From positions 62,001 to 126,000 of the forward strand of contig NZ_JAGGOJ010000016.1 of assembly GCF_018614575.1 (NCBI RefSeq): a stretch of 64,000 bases of DNA, written 5' to 3'. This DNA is from Streptomyces sp. ISL-10 (GTDB lineage Bacteria; Actinomycetota; Actinomycetes; Streptomycetales; Streptomycetaceae). The translations under genes and the position numbers were made by a program. Numbering within the stretch: position 1 is the first letter of the stretch; each line of letters begins with the position of its first letter. The notes under the pieces were generated by a model, which ran no database searches, was not told the DNA's origin, and saw nothing but the letters and a program-made list of their open reading frames with translations. Below, piece after piece: positions 40,161-47,930 of this stretch.

Positions 40161-41171
40161 GTGTCCACCCCCCTCCTCCGCACGCTCGCCCGCGTCGCCC
40201 GCACCGCCGCCCACCTCGCCGCGCCCGGCGACGCCTGTCCCGCCTGCGGCCACAGCACCGGCCGAGTCACCGGCCAAGATCCTTACGACGGTCGCGAGAC
40301 CCTCGCCGACCGCCCCGACGGCGCCGTCGTACGCCATGGGCCCGCCGTCGCCAAGGCGCACGCCCCGGACACGGAGCCGCAGGCGCATCGCACCCGCCTC
40401 GCCGTGGCCGCGCATCCTGCCCTGGCCGGGATCCTCCTGCCGCCCCTGCCGAGTACGGGCCCGGCCGGGTTGGGCCGTCCCGTGAGCGCCTGGCCCTACG
40501 GCGTCCCCGTCGACCCCGCCGACCCCGACGCGGCCCCTTGGGAGGAAGTCGCCGTCCTGCTCGCCCGGTTGCACCGGATCGGGACGGCCGGCCTCCCCGG
40601 CCCGCTACCGCCCATGCGCGGCCCCGCCAAGGCCGCCGCCGCCATGGCGCGGATGGAGGACTCCGCGGCCGGCCACCCCGCCGCGAGCACGGTCCGGCGC
40701 GCCTGGGAGCGCCTGCCCGCCTGGGCCAGGGGGACGGAGGCGAGTGCCCCGCACCACCGCCCCCGCGCGCTCTGCCACGGCGACCTGCATCTCGGCCAGC
40801 TCGTACGCCATCCCGTTCCCGACGGCCCGTGGTTGCTGATCGACGTGGACGACCTCGGTCTCGGCGACCCTGCCTGGGATCTCGCCCGCCCGGCGGCCTG
40901 GTACGCGTCCGGCATCCTGCCCCCGGAGATCTGGCAGCGGTTCCTCGGCGCCTACACGGCGGCGCACGGCCCCGCGGTCCTGTCGGGCGCCGACCCGTGG
41001 CCCCAACTCGACGTCCCGGCCCGCGCCCTCACGGTGCAGACCGCCGCACTCGCCCTCGCGAAGTCCGCCGCCGAGAACCGGCAACCGGACGACGTCGAAA
41101 GCGCGGTGATCGACGCTTGTACCCGAATCGCCACACTCCCGCCCGAGTTGGAGTGCGAACCTTCGTCATAG
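40161..41171 (+). CDS. Aminoglycoside-phosphotransferase-like kinase
   Basis: A 336-residue protein of the APH/ChoK kinase-like fold. Clear catalytic features: Brenner-type HGDLHLGQLV, and the metal aspartates in LLIDVDDLGLGDPAWDLARP. WYASGILPPEIWQRFLGAY and LARLHRIGTAGLPG are typical helices. The N-terminal part has two CxxC-type cysteines (PGDACPACGHSTG), unusual for APH, perhaps a zinc site. Members of this group phosphorylate small molecules such as sugars, choline or antibiotics; the substrate is unknown. The GTG start fits a leaderless transcript. Confidence 0.85.
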   Translation: MSTPLLRTLARVARTAAHLAAPGDACPACGHSTGRVTGQDPYDGRETLADRPDGAVVRHGPAVAKAHAPDTEPQAHRTRLAVAAHPALAGILLPPLPSTGPAGLGRPVSAWPYGVPVDPADPDAAPWEEVAVLLARLHRIGTAGLPGPLPPMRGPAKAAAAMARMEDSAAGHPAASTVRRAWERLPAWARGTEASAPHHRPRALCHGDLHLGQLVRHPVPDGPWLLIDVDDLGLGDPAWDLARPAAWYASGILPPEIWQRFLGAYTAAHGPAVLSGADPWPQLDVPARALTVQTAALALAKSAAENRQPDDVESAVIDACTRIATLPPELECEPSS

Positions 41172-41238
41172 GGTGAAGTCCTCGTCGCCGGGCATGCATC
41201 CGGGGACGTCGACCGAACGGCGAAAGGCTGACCAGACG

Positions 41239-41529
41239 ATGCAGTGTCCCAAGTGCCATGCGGCGATGCACACGTACAACCGCAACGGGGTCCAGATCGA
41301 GCAGTGCAGCGGCTGCCGGGGCATATTCCTCGACTATGGCGAGCTCGAATCGCTGACCCGTCTGGAGTCGCAGTGGATGCAGCAGGCCCCGCCGCCGGCG
41401 GCCCCGCCCGCCCCCTACCCCGCCGCTCCGGCTCCCGCGGCTCCGGCCTGGGGAGCCCCGCACCACGGCGGCCACCACGGCGGGCACCACCGCCAGCGCA
41501 GCTTCGGCCGGATGCTCTTCTCCTCCTGA
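41239..41529 (+). CDS. TFIIB-type zinc-ribbon protein
   Basis: A 96-residue protein. The N-terminal ~45 residues hold a zinc ribbon (CPKCHAAMHTYNRNG, then QCSGCRGIFLDYGELESL), the zf-TFIIB (DUF3268-like) type, with four Cys ligands. The rest is a flexible Pro/Ala segment and His/Gly clusters (APHHGGHHGGHH), perhaps a metal store, ending RSFGRMLFSS. Function unknown; related small zinc-ribbon proteins occur widely in actinomycetes. The ATG at 41239 lies right before the ribbon. Confidence 0.85.
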   Translation: MQCPKCHAAMHTYNRNGVQIEQCSGCRGIFLDYGELESLTRLESQWMQQAPPPAAPPAPYPAAPAPAAPAWGAPHHGGHHGGHHRQRSFGRMLFSS

Positions 41530-41630
41530 ACGACCCGCACGACCCGCCGCGTGGGCCCGGGTGCGGGCCGGGGCGCCGACCGAGACGCCCGGGCCCGCGC
41601 GGGCACACCGCGGCAGGCGCATGCACGACA

Positions 41631-41662
41631 AAGCCCCCGGCCGTCGAGACGGCCGGGGGCTT
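41631..41662. terminator. Terminator of the minus-strand tRNA operon
   Basis: A perfect 14-bp stem AAGCCCCCGGCCGT / ACGGCCGGGGGCTT with a 4-nt loop, 8 nt after the last tRNA. Read on the minus strand it is followed by TGTCGT, i.e. extra U residues; it can also stop the zinc-ribbon transcript. Confidence 0.8.
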
Positions 41663-41669
41663 CGGCTGG

Positions 41670-41741
41670 TGCGCGATACTGGGATTGAACCAGTGACCTC
41701 TTCCGTGTCAGGGAAGCGCTCTCCCGCTGAGCTAATCGCGC
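41670..41741 (-). tRNA. tRNA-Val(GAC), copy 1
   Basis: 72 nt. Acceptor GCGCGAT / ATCGCGC, anticodon stem CTTCC / GGAAG with loop CTGACAC (anticodon GAC), T-loop TTCAATC, discriminator A. 3'-CCA is not encoded. Last gene of the operon Gly-Cys-Val-Val-Val. Confidence 0.95.
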
Positions 41742-41801
41742 GGGTCACCCGCATCGCTGCGAGACACTGCGAACCGCGACGAGCCGCCGCGGCCTAGTGC
41801 G

Positions 41802-41873
41802 TGCGCGATACTGGGATTGAACCAGTGACCTCTTCCGTGTCAGGGAAGCGCTCTCCCGCTGAGCTAATCGCGC
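41802..41873 (-). tRNA. tRNA-Val(GAC), copy 2
   Basis: 72 nt, identical to copy 1 over the whole tRNA. Anticodon GAC. Confidence 0.95.
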
Positions 41874-41892
41874 GGGGATCCTTGCGGACCAG

Positions 41893-41964
41893 TGGACGAT
41901 ACTGGGATTGAACCAGTGACCTCTTCCGTGTCAGGGAAGCGCTCTCCCGCTGAGCTAATCGTCC
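41893..41964 (-). tRNA. tRNA-Val(GAC), copy 3
   Basis: 72 nt. Same body as copies 1 and 2, but acceptor GGACGAT / ATCGTCC, i.e. compensatory changes at both ends of the stem. Anticodon GAC. Confidence 0.95.
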
Positions 41965-41965
41965 A

Positions 41966-42039
41966 TGGAGGTGGAGACGGGATTTGAACCCGTGTAGACG
42001 GCTTTGCAGGCCGTTGCCTCGCCTCTCGGCCACTCCACC
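41966..42039 (-). tRNA. tRNA-Cys(GCA)
   Basis: About 71 nt plus an encoded 3'-CCA. Acceptor GGTGGAG / CTCCACC, anticodon loop CTGCAAA (GCA), T-loop TTCAAAT, discriminator U. It is the only tRNA here with genomic CCA. Confidence 0.93.
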
Positions 42040-42075
42040 CGGAGTGCGGGGGGTCGGGAAGACCCCCCATTCTCG

Positions 42076-42148
42076 AGCGGACGACGAGATTCGAACTCGC
42101 GACCCTCACCTTGGCAAGGTGATGCTCTACCAACTGAGCCACGTCCGC
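42076..42148 (-). tRNA. tRNA-Gly(GCC)
   Basis: 73 nt. Acceptor GCGGACG / CGTCCGC, anticodon loop TTGCCAA (GCC), T-loop TTCGAAT, discriminator U. First gene of the operon. Confidence 0.95.
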
Positions 42149-42190
42149 CTGTCGTTTCCGTTCCGCTTGCGCGTCCCGGCGACGTGTTGA

Positions 42191-42218
42191 ACTCTAGCGG
42201 ATTCCTGGGCCAGCACAA
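42191..42218 (-). promoter_or_regulatory. Promoter of the tRNA operon
   Basis: On the minus strand TTGTGC (42218-42213), 16 nt, TAGAGT (42196-42191); transcription would start near 42184, about 36 nt before tRNA-Gly. Confidence 0.55.
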
Positions 42219-42337
42219 AAACGCGTTTGTGCAGCGTGCTGAGGTATGTGCACGTCGCGGCAGCTCACCGGCAGCGCACCGGCGGCTGATGGACCGCTCT
42301 GCCCCGCCCTATCTCCACCGGTCATACACTCACAGAC

Positions 42338-43396
42338 GTGCACGACCTCGCTCCTCTGGCCCGCTTCGGCCCCCTCGTCGCCACCGACCTCCGGGACGTC
42401 ACCAGCGACCCCGCGGCTCTGGACTCCGCCGGCTTCTGGGCCGTCGCCGCGGACTTCGAGGGGCGGCTGACCTGTGCCCGCTTCGGCGACGTCCGCAGGG
42501 AGCCGGTGCCCGAGCCCGTGCCAGGACGGTGGCGGGGGCCGGCCGCCGAGGACTGGACGTCGTCGCTGGACCGCGCCTCCTACATCGCGGGCGTACGGCG
42601 GATCCGCGAGCACATCGCGGCCGGCGACGTCTACCAGGCGAACCTGTGCCGGGTCCTGTCCGCGCCGCTGCCCGACCCGGACGGTGCCGACGTCGACGAG
42701 CTCACCGCCCTGCTGGCCGTCGGCAACCCGGCCCCGTATGCAGGAACGATCCGGCTCCGCGCACACGGGGTGGAGATCGCCACCGCGTCGCCCGAGCTGT
42801 ATCTGCGCCGCACCGGCCGCACCGTCGAGTCGGGACCGATCAAGGGCACCGGCAGGACAGCTGCGGACCTGCTCGAGAAGGACCACGCCGAGAACGTGAT
42901 GATCGTGGACCTCGTCCGCAACGACCTCGGTCGCGTCTGCGCCACCGGCAGCGTGAGTGTGCCCGCACTGTGCGCCGTCGAGCCGCACCCCGGCCTGGTC
43001 CATCTCGTCTCCACCGTGCGCGGCGAGCTCGCCCCGGCTGCGGGATGGAGCGAGCTGCTGGCGGCCACGTTCCCGCCCGGGTCCGTCACCGGCGCCCCCA
43101 AGTCCAGCGCACTGAGGATCATCGAGGCGCTGGAGACCTCCCCCCGAGGCCCGTACTGCGGAGGCATCGGCTGGGTCGACGCCGACCGCGGCACCGGTGA
43201 GCTCGCCGTCGGCATACGCACGTTCTGGATCGACCGCCGGGCGCCGGGCGGCCCCGCGCTGCGCTTCGGCACCGGCGCCGGCATCACCTGGGGCTCGGAC
43301 CCCGACCGCGAGTGGGCCGAGACCGAACTGAAGGCGTCCCGGCTGCTCGCGGTAGCGTCGGGTGCGTACGAGGCAAGCGGAAGGACAGCTGGATGA
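42338..43396 (+). CDS. pabB: Chorismate-binding protein, aminodeoxychorismate synthase component I-like
   Basis: A 352-residue chorismate-utilising enzyme. Family segments: SYIAGVRRIREHIAAGDVYQ, TASPELYLRRTGRTVESGPIKGT (split by a short insert), DHAENVMIVDLVRNDLGRV and FPPGSVTGAPKSSALRIIEA. It is shorter than TrpE and lacks the tryptophan-binding N-terminus, so para-aminobenzoate synthesis is more likely than anthranilate. No pabA/glutaminase gene is adjacent. The GTG at 42338 is the family start. The stop overlaps the next gene (ATGA), an aminotransferase IV, which supports a PabB-PabC pair for folate. Confidence 0.85.
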   Translation: MHDLAPLARFGPLVATDLRDVTSDPAALDSAGFWAVAADFEGRLTCARFGDVRREPVPEPVPGRWRGPAAEDWTSSLDRASYIAGVRRIREHIAAGDVYQANLCRVLSAPLPDPDGADVDELTALLAVGNPAPYAGTIRLRAHGVEIATASPELYLRRTGRTVESGPIKGTGRTAADLLEKDHAENVMIVDLVRNDLGRVCATGSVSVPALCAVEPHPGLVHLVSTVRGELAPAAGWSELLAATFPPGSVTGAPKSSALRIIEALETSPRGPYCGGIGWVDADRGTGELAVGIRTFWIDRRAPGGPALRFGTGAGITWGSDPDREWAETELKASRLLAVASGAYEASGRTAG

Positions 43397-44223
43397 AGCT
43401 CTGGGTCAACGGCGAGCTCAAGGACGCCGAGGACGCCCGGGTGTCGGTCCTCGACCACGGCATGACCGTGGGCGACGGCATCTTCGAGACCGTGAAGGCG
43501 GTCCACGGGCAGCCCTTCGCCCTCACCCGCCATCTGGAACGGCTCACGCGCTCGGCGCGGGGCCTCGGCCTCCCCGAGCCCGACCACGACGAGGTGCGCC
43601 GCGCCTGCGCCGCCGTGCTCGACGCCAACCCGATGCCGCTCGGCCGCCTGCGCATCACCTACACCGGAGGGCTCTCGCCGCTCGGCTCCGACCGCGGCGA
43701 CGCCGGCCCGACCCTGGTCGTCGCCCTGGGGGAGAGCCGTCGGCGGCCCGACACCACCGCCGTGATCACCGTCCCGTGGACGCGCAACGAGCGCGGCGCG
43801 CTGACCGGCCTGAAGACCACGTCGTACGCCGAGAACGTCGTCGCCCTGGCCAGGGCGCACGAGCAGGGGGCCTCCGAGGCGCTGTTCGCCAACACCGTCG
43901 GGCAGCTCTGCGAGGGCACCGGCTCCAACGTGTTCGTCGTCCTCGACGGCGAACTCCACACGCCGCCGGTCTCCTCCGGCTGCCTCGCCGGCATCACCCG
44001 CGCCCTGACCGTGGAATGGACGGGCGCGAAGGAGACCGACCTGCCGCTGGACGTGCTCGACCGGGCCGAGGAGGTCTTTCTCACGTCCACCCTGCGGGAT
44101 GTGCAGGCCGTGGTCCGTATCGACGGCCGTGACACAGCGGACGCCCCCGGGCCCGTGACGACGAAGGCGATGCGCGTCTTCGAGGAGCGGGCGAAGGCCG
44201 ACCAGGACCCCAAGTCCCTCTAG
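43393..44223 (+). CDS. pabC: Aminotransferase class IV, aminodeoxychorismate lyase-like
   Basis: A 276-residue PLP class IV enzyme. The N-terminal part (KLWVNGELKDAEDARVSVLDHGMTVGDGIFETV) covers the dimer strand, the PLP lysine region is TTSYAENVVALARAHEQGASE, and LCEGTGSNVFVVLDGELHTP with SSGCLAGITR closes the active site. These could be a branched-chain aminotransferase or 4-amino-4-deoxychorismate lyase; the coupled pabB favours the lyase, releasing para-aminobenzoate. The ATG at 43393 overlaps the pabB stop. Confidence 0.85.
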   Translation: MKLWVNGELKDAEDARVSVLDHGMTVGDGIFETVKAVHGQPFALTRHLERLTRSARGLGLPEPDHDEVRRACAAVLDANPMPLGRLRITYTGGLSPLGSDRGDAGPTLVVALGESRRRPDTTAVITVPWTRNERGALTGLKTTSYAENVVALARAHEQGASEALFANTVGQLCEGTGSNVFVVLDGELHTPPVSSGCLAGITRALTVEWTGAKETDLPLDVLDRAEEVFLTSTLRDVQAVVRIDGRDTADAPGPVTTKAMRVFEERAKADQDPKSL

Positions 44224-44267
44224 CGGCAGGCCCGTCGGCACACCTGTTGCCGGACGGCCGGGGCGGG

Positions 44268-44273
44268 TAGAAA
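44268..44273 (+). promoter_or_regulatory. Possible -10 of the double-GNAT gene
   Basis: TAGAAA, 7 nt before the ATG at 44281, no ribosome binding site; weaker than the other leaderless candidates. Confidence 0.3.
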
Positions 44274-44280
44274 GTCCCCG

Positions 44281-45120
44281 ATGACCACAACCCTGCGGCC
44301 CACCGGGCCGATCCAGCGCGAGGACTCCGGCGCCGCGGCTCGGGCGTACGACGTCTGTGTGAACGGCCGGCCGGTCGGCTCCGTACGCCTCGCGACGGCC
44401 CCGGGCGCCGACCTGCCGGTCGGCTACGTACGGTCCCTGAGCATCGACGAGGCGGAGCGCCGACGCGGGCGCGGCACGGTCGCCGCGCTCGCCGCCGAGG
44501 AGGTGCTGCGCGGCTGGGGCTGCACCGAGGTCCGCACGTCCGTCCCGACCGAGGCGGCCGCGGCCCTGCGCCTGACCTCCGCTCTCGGCTACACCGAGCG
44601 CGGCCGCAACATGCTCAAGGAGCTGCCGGCCGAACCGCCCACGCTGCCCGACGGAGTCCAGGGGCGTCCCATGAGCGAGGCCGAATTCGACGTGTGGCGC
44701 GCCGGGGCGGTCATGCACTACGCGCAGGACTGGATCACCAGGGGCGTGCCACGCGACGACGCCCTGGCCCGCTCCGAGGCGCTCCACCGCGAACTCCTCC
44801 CGGACGGTCTCGCGACGCCCGGCACCGACCTGCGATGCCTGCTCGCCGGGGGGACAGCGGTCGGGCACGTCTGGGTCGCGCAGCGCGAGGTGCGCTCGGG
44901 GGAGCAGGGCGCGTACGTCTTCGACGTCGAGGTGGCCGAGGAGCACCGCGGCCGGGGCTACGGTCGCGCACTGATGCTGCTCGCCGAGTGCATCGCCCAC
45001 GACGCGGGCGACACACTGATCGGACTGCACGTCTTCGCGGGCAACACGCGGGCGCTGAGCCTGTACGACTCCCTCGGCTACCTGACCACCCACCGCAACT
45101 TCGTCAAGCAGCTCCTCTAG
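44281..45120 (+). CDS. Protein with two tandem GNAT domains
   Basis: A 279-residue protein. The first GNAT domain is at ~15-110 (VRSLSIDEAERRRGRGTVAAL, LRLTSALGYTERGRNML); the second at ~150-279 (GAYVFDVEVAEEHRGRGYGR, GLHVFAGNTRALSLYDSLGY). The linker is EFDVWRAGAVMHYAQDW. Both halves keep the R-x-x-G-x-G/A core. Such duplicated GNATs include mycothiol synthase (MshD) and others; I do not identify this one as MshD. Substrate unknown. The TGA/ATG region has no obvious operon partner. Confidence 0.85.
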   Translation: MTTTLRPTGPIQREDSGAAARAYDVCVNGRPVGSVRLATAPGADLPVGYVRSLSIDEAERRRGRGTVAALAAEEVLRGWGCTEVRTSVPTEAAAALRLTSALGYTERGRNMLKELPAEPPTLPDGVQGRPMSEAEFDVWRAGAVMHYAQDWITRGVPRDDALARSEALHRELLPDGLATPGTDLRCLLAGGTAVGHVWVAQREVRSGEQGAYVFDVEVAEEHRGRGYGRALMLLAECIAHDAGDTLIGLHVFAGNTRALSLYDSLGYLTTHRNFVKQLL

Positions 45121-45141
45121 GGATCCGCTGCGGGGGCCGGT

Positions 45142-45666
45142 CTACGGTGTGTCCGTCTGCGCCGCGAGCAACCGGTCGGCGATCTCCTCGACCCGGGCGC
45201 GCAGCCCCTCCTGGCTCTTGCCGCCGTCGAGGCGCTCGCCGCCGATGACGTACGTCGGGGTCCCCGTCACACCGATCGCCTTGCCCTCGGCCTGGTCCGC
45301 GTCGACGATCAGGATGTGCCGGCCGTCGATCAGGGCCGTGTCGAACTCCTCGGCGTCCAGGCCCAGTTCGCGCGCCACCTCCAGCAGCACGGGCTCGCCC
45401 CTCGCCGCGAGGTCCTCGGTGCGCTCCAGCACGGCCTCCACATACGGCCAGCCCTTGCCCTGCTCGGCCGCCTCCTCCGCGGCCTGCGCGGCGGCGAAGG
45501 CGTGCTTGTGCTTGTCGAGGGGGAAGTGCCGCAGCCGCAGGTCCAGCCGGTCGCCGAAGCGCGCGCGCAGGGCCCGCAGATCCTCCAGGGCGGCGTGGCA
45601 GTCGGGGCACTGGAGCTCGCACCAGACGTCGACGACGACCGGGCGGGCGGTGGTGGAGTCGCTCAT
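45142..45666 (-). CDS. DsbA-family thiol oxidoreductase (DSBA/FrnE-like)
   Basis: A 174-residue thioredoxin-fold protein. The N-terminal VVVDVWCELQCPDCHAALEDL holds the CPDC redox pair. The DsbA insertion includes HKHAFAAAQAAEEAAEQGKGW, and the cis-proline loop is VTGTPTYVIGGERL. No signal peptide is seen, so it probably acts in the cytoplasm like the FrnE group rather than in disulfide formation outside. The ATG at 45666 is 8 residues before the first strand. It converges with the preceding GNAT gene. Confidence 0.9.
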   Translation of the reverse strand: MSDSTTARPVVVDVWCELQCPDCHAALEDLRALRARFGDRLDLRLRHFPLDKHKHAFAAAQAAEEAAEQGKGWPYVEAVLERTEDLAARGEPVLLEVARELGLDAEEFDTALIDGRHILIVDADQAEGKAIGVTGTPTYVIGGERLDGGKSQEGLRARVEEIADRLLAAQTDTP

Positions 45667-45832
45667 GGGGCCAGTCTCCCAGCCCGGTCCTCGGGCACCC
45701 AACCGGGACCTCGGGAGGAGACCGTCCCCCAGATCACCCTGAGGTCGACCCCGGGCATGGCCCGCGGTCAGGGGGACGGTGCAGGATGGAAGGGACGTAA
45801 CACCTCGTGCCCGCCGATGCCTGGAGGACCGG

Positions 45833-46273
45833 ATGCTTGCCGAGACCATTTGTTCCGCGGTGTCCGCGGCGGGCCTGGGCATCGCCGCGATCACGGCGTA
45901 CCGCAGGCGTTTCCTCGCCGCGACCCGTATCGCCGCGTACTCCCTGGTTCCCGCCGGCCTGGTGCTGGCCGGGGCCGTGCAGTGGGTCGTGGACACGGCC
46001 TTCAGCCCCTCGGCCTGGCTCGGCTTCGGCCTGCTCGGCGCCGCCTGGCTGCTGTTCATGACCACTCGTGTCGTCGAGCGGCGCTCCACAGGCACCCGAC
46101 GGGAACGCAAGGCGGCCGCCGCGGCGCGGCGAGCCGGCGCGGAGTCCGGTGCGGCCACGCCCGCCCTCGGCAGCAGTGCGCCCGAAGCCGGCGCGCCCCG
46201 GTCCCGGCCGAAGGCGACGGCGGCCGACGACTTCAGCGACATCGAGGCGATCCTGAAGAAGCACGGCATCTAG
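45833..46273 (+). CDS. Small membrane protein with conserved charged C-terminus
   Basis: A 146-residue protein. Two or three N-terminal helices (ICSAVSAAGLGIAAITAY, IAAYSLVPAGLVLAGAVQWV, WLGFGLLGAAWLLFMTTRVV) are followed by a basic stretch (RRSTGTRRERKAAAAARRA) and an acidic-then-basic C-terminus, DDFSDIEAILKKHGI. That end looks like a short linear motif. I recognise no family. The ATG at 45833 has GGAGGA just upstream. Function unknown. Confidence 0.72.
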   Translation: MLAETICSAVSAAGLGIAAITAYRRRFLAATRIAAYSLVPAGLVLAGAVQWVVDTAFSPSAWLGFGLLGAAWLLFMTTRVVERRSTGTRRERKAAAAARRAGAESGAATPALGSSAPEAGAPRSRPKATAADDFSDIEAILKKHGI

Positions 46274-46283
46274 CTTCCCGACA

Positions 46284-46298
46284 GCCCCTCCGAGGGGC
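46284..46298 (+). terminator. Short hairpin after the small membrane protein
   Basis: 6-bp stem GCCCCT / AGGGGC with a 3-nt loop, 10 nt after the stop. Confidence 0.4.
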
Positions 46299-46354
46299 CC
46301 CGGGCCGTACTGTACGGCTGCGCGGGATGTGATGAACTACCCGGCCGTCGTGGT

Positions 46355-46555
46355 GTGTTGGTCGATCACCCCGCGGTGCGCTGCGCCATGATCGGCCCCG
46401 AGATGCTCGATACCTCCCGGGGCCAGGCCCCCGCACCGACCCACGAGCCGCGCGGCTGCCTCTTCGCGCTCTCCCAACCGCCCCTGATGATCTTCCTCGG
46501 GGTGATCGGCGTCCTGTTGCTGATGGGCGCGGTGCACGACCTGTTCCTGCTGTGA
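46355..46555 (+). CDS. Tiny single-helix membrane protein, start uncertain
   Basis: About 66 residues or fewer. The second half is hydrophobic (PLMIFLGVIGVLLLMGAVHD) and ends LFLL. The polar part includes TSRGQAPAPTHEPRG. Starts at 46355 (GTG), 46388 or 46403 (ATG) are all possible; none has a convincing ribosome binding site. I recognise no family. It might be a real small membrane protein of the kind common in streptomycetes, or not expressed. Confidence 0.4.
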   Translation: MLVDHPAVRCAMIGPEMLDTSRGQAPAPTHEPRGCLFALSQPPLMIFLGVIGVLLLMGAVHDLFLL

Positions 46556-46571
46556 CACCCCCGCAGCTTGC

Positions 46572-47132
46572 TCAGCCGGCGGCGGCTTCCCGGCGGCGGG
46601 CCCGATAGGCCGCGACATGCAGCCGGTTCCCGCAGGTCCGGCTGTCGCAGTAGCGCCGTGAGCGGTTGCGCGACAGGTCGACGAAGGCGCGCCCGCAGTC
46701 CGGCGCCTCGCAGCGCCGCAGCCGCTCCTGCTCACCTGCGACGACGATGAACGCCAGCGCCATGCCGCAGTCGGCCGCGAGGTGGTCCGCCACCGAGGCG
46801 CCCGGTGCGAAGTAGTGCACGTGCCAGTCGTAGCCGTCGTGATCGGTCAGCTGTGGCGTCGTGCCGGCCGCCGCGACCAGCCGGTTGATCAGGTCCGCCG
46901 CGGTACGGCCGTCCCGCTCGGCGAAGATCTCCGCGAACCGGGCCCGTACGTCCTGGAGTGCTTCGAGGTCCTTCTGCCCCAGCTCGGCCACGTCGCTGAT
47001 GTCGTGGCTTCGTACGAACTCGTCGAGCGCCGCGACGTCCGCGAGTCCGTCCTCCTGGTCGCCCTCCGGTGCGGTGTTCACCAGATCGACGACGGTGTCG
47101 AGGGCGATACGGGTGTCGTGGGGGATCAGCAC
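46572..47132 (-). CDS. CGNR zinc-finger (ABATE) protein, intact
   Basis: A 186-residue protein. The N-terminal ABATE domain has VDLVNTAPEGDQEDGLADVA and a helical core (LEALQDVRARFAEIFAERDG). The C-terminal zinc finger is LRRCEAPDCGRAFVDLSRN, then RSRRYCDSRTCGNRLHV, with C-x4-C and C-x4-C ligands and the CGNR motif that binds DNA. This group are transcription-factor-like proteins of unknown regulon. The GTG at 47132 follows AGGGAG. A frameshifted relative lies at 17860-18407. Confidence 0.9.
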   Translation of the reverse strand: MLIPHDTRIALDTVVDLVNTAPEGDQEDGLADVAALDEFVRSHDISDVAELGQKDLEALQDVRARFAEIFAERDGRTAADLINRLVAAAGTTPQLTDHDGYDWHVHYFAPGASVADHLAADCGMALAFIVVAGEQERLRRCEAPDCGRAFVDLSRNRSRRYCDSRTCGNRLHVAAYRARRREAAAG

Positions 47133-47326
47133 GATGCGCTCCCTGGCCTGCCGCGGGCCGGTGCCCGACGAATTTTGTGCCGACTCTAGCGGTTGGTGCC
47201 GGGAGCGCAGCGGCGCCGTCGTCACGGTGGATTTCCGTGACGGCGGCGCCGGTGTCGGACGCAGGGGATTTTCCGCCCGGCGCCGTCTCCCCGAGACGGA
47301 CGACGCCGGGCGGCTTCTCGCCTGGC

Positions 47327-47740
47327 TCAGCTTTCGGCCAGGATGTGCGAGAGCTCGGTGTCGAGGTCGAAATGCCGGTGCTCGGTGCCCGGTGGCACCG
47401 CGGCGTCCGTCCGCTTGAGGAACGACTCCAGGGCCCGCGCCGGGGCCTCGAGCAGGGCTTCGCCCTCCGGGGAGCTCAGGGCGATGCAGACGACGCCCTG
47501 ACCGTGGCTGCGCGACGGCCAGACCCGTACGTCGCCCGTGCCGGTGGGGCGGTGCAGCCCCTCGGCGAGGAGGTCGCGGGCGAAGACCCACTCGACCGTC
47601 TCCTCGGCTCCGGTGTGGAAGGTGGCGTGCACGGCATAAGGATCGGCCGTGTCATACCGCAGGCCCGCGGGTACAGGCAGTGATGACTCGCTCGATACAA
47701 CGAGGCGCAGGTGCAGCTCGCAGCTGACCGTGGTGTTCAT
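47327..47740 (-). CDS. ssgB: Sporulation and cell-division protein SsgB
   Basis: A 137-residue SsgA-like protein. It begins NTTVSCELHLRLVVSSESSL and includes YDTADPYAVHATFHTG, ETVEWVFARDLLAEGLHRPT and FLKRTDAAVPPGTEHRHFDL, which I recognise as nearly invariant SsgB. SsgB is recruited by SsgA and positions FtsZ for sporulation septa in aerial hyphae. The ATG at 47740 has AAAGG upstream. Its presence places the window in Streptomyces or a close relative. In S. coelicolor the gene is under stress sigma factor SigH; see the promoter candidate. Confidence 0.97.
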   Translation of the reverse strand: MNTTVSCELHLRLVVSSESSLPVPAGLRYDTADPYAVHATFHTGAEETVEWVFARDLLAEGLHRPTGTGDVRVWPSRSHGQGVVCIALSSPEGEALLEAPARALESFLKRTDAAVPPGTEHRHFDLDTELSHILAES

Positions 47741-47799
47741 AAGCGCCAGGGCCTTTCGCTCAGTGTGCGCTCGGGGATTCGCACGTCGGCGAAATCGAC

Positions 47800-47825
47800 A
47801 TGCCACCTACGGTGCCGTTGTAAAC
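47800..47825 (-). promoter_or_regulatory. Weak candidate SigB/SigH-type promoter of ssgB
   Basis: GTTTAC (47825-47820) on the minus strand is a good -35 for SigH-like factors; GTAGGTGGC follows after a short spacer as the best -10. The -10 match to the GGGTA consensus is poor. Confidence 0.3.
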
Positions 47826-47917
47826 CCCTCTGACCGTTTTGTGATGCCTCGCGTCGCTCGTACGGCGGTGCATTACGTTGTGTTATACGGCCATTCCGGT
47901 GACGAAGTTCAATCCGG

Positions 47918-47923
47918 TACGTT
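47918..47923 (+). promoter_or_regulatory. -10-like element of the PGPGW membrane protein gene
   Basis: TACGTT ending 7 nt before the ATG at 47931, no Shine-Dalgarno; leaderless start likely. Confidence 0.45.
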
Positions 47924-47930
47924 GGGCGTC

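Noticed and set aside
41670..42148. Open frames overlapping the tRNA genes on either strand
   Set aside because: They read through perfect tRNA cloverleaves and repeat with the tRNA copies; not proteins.
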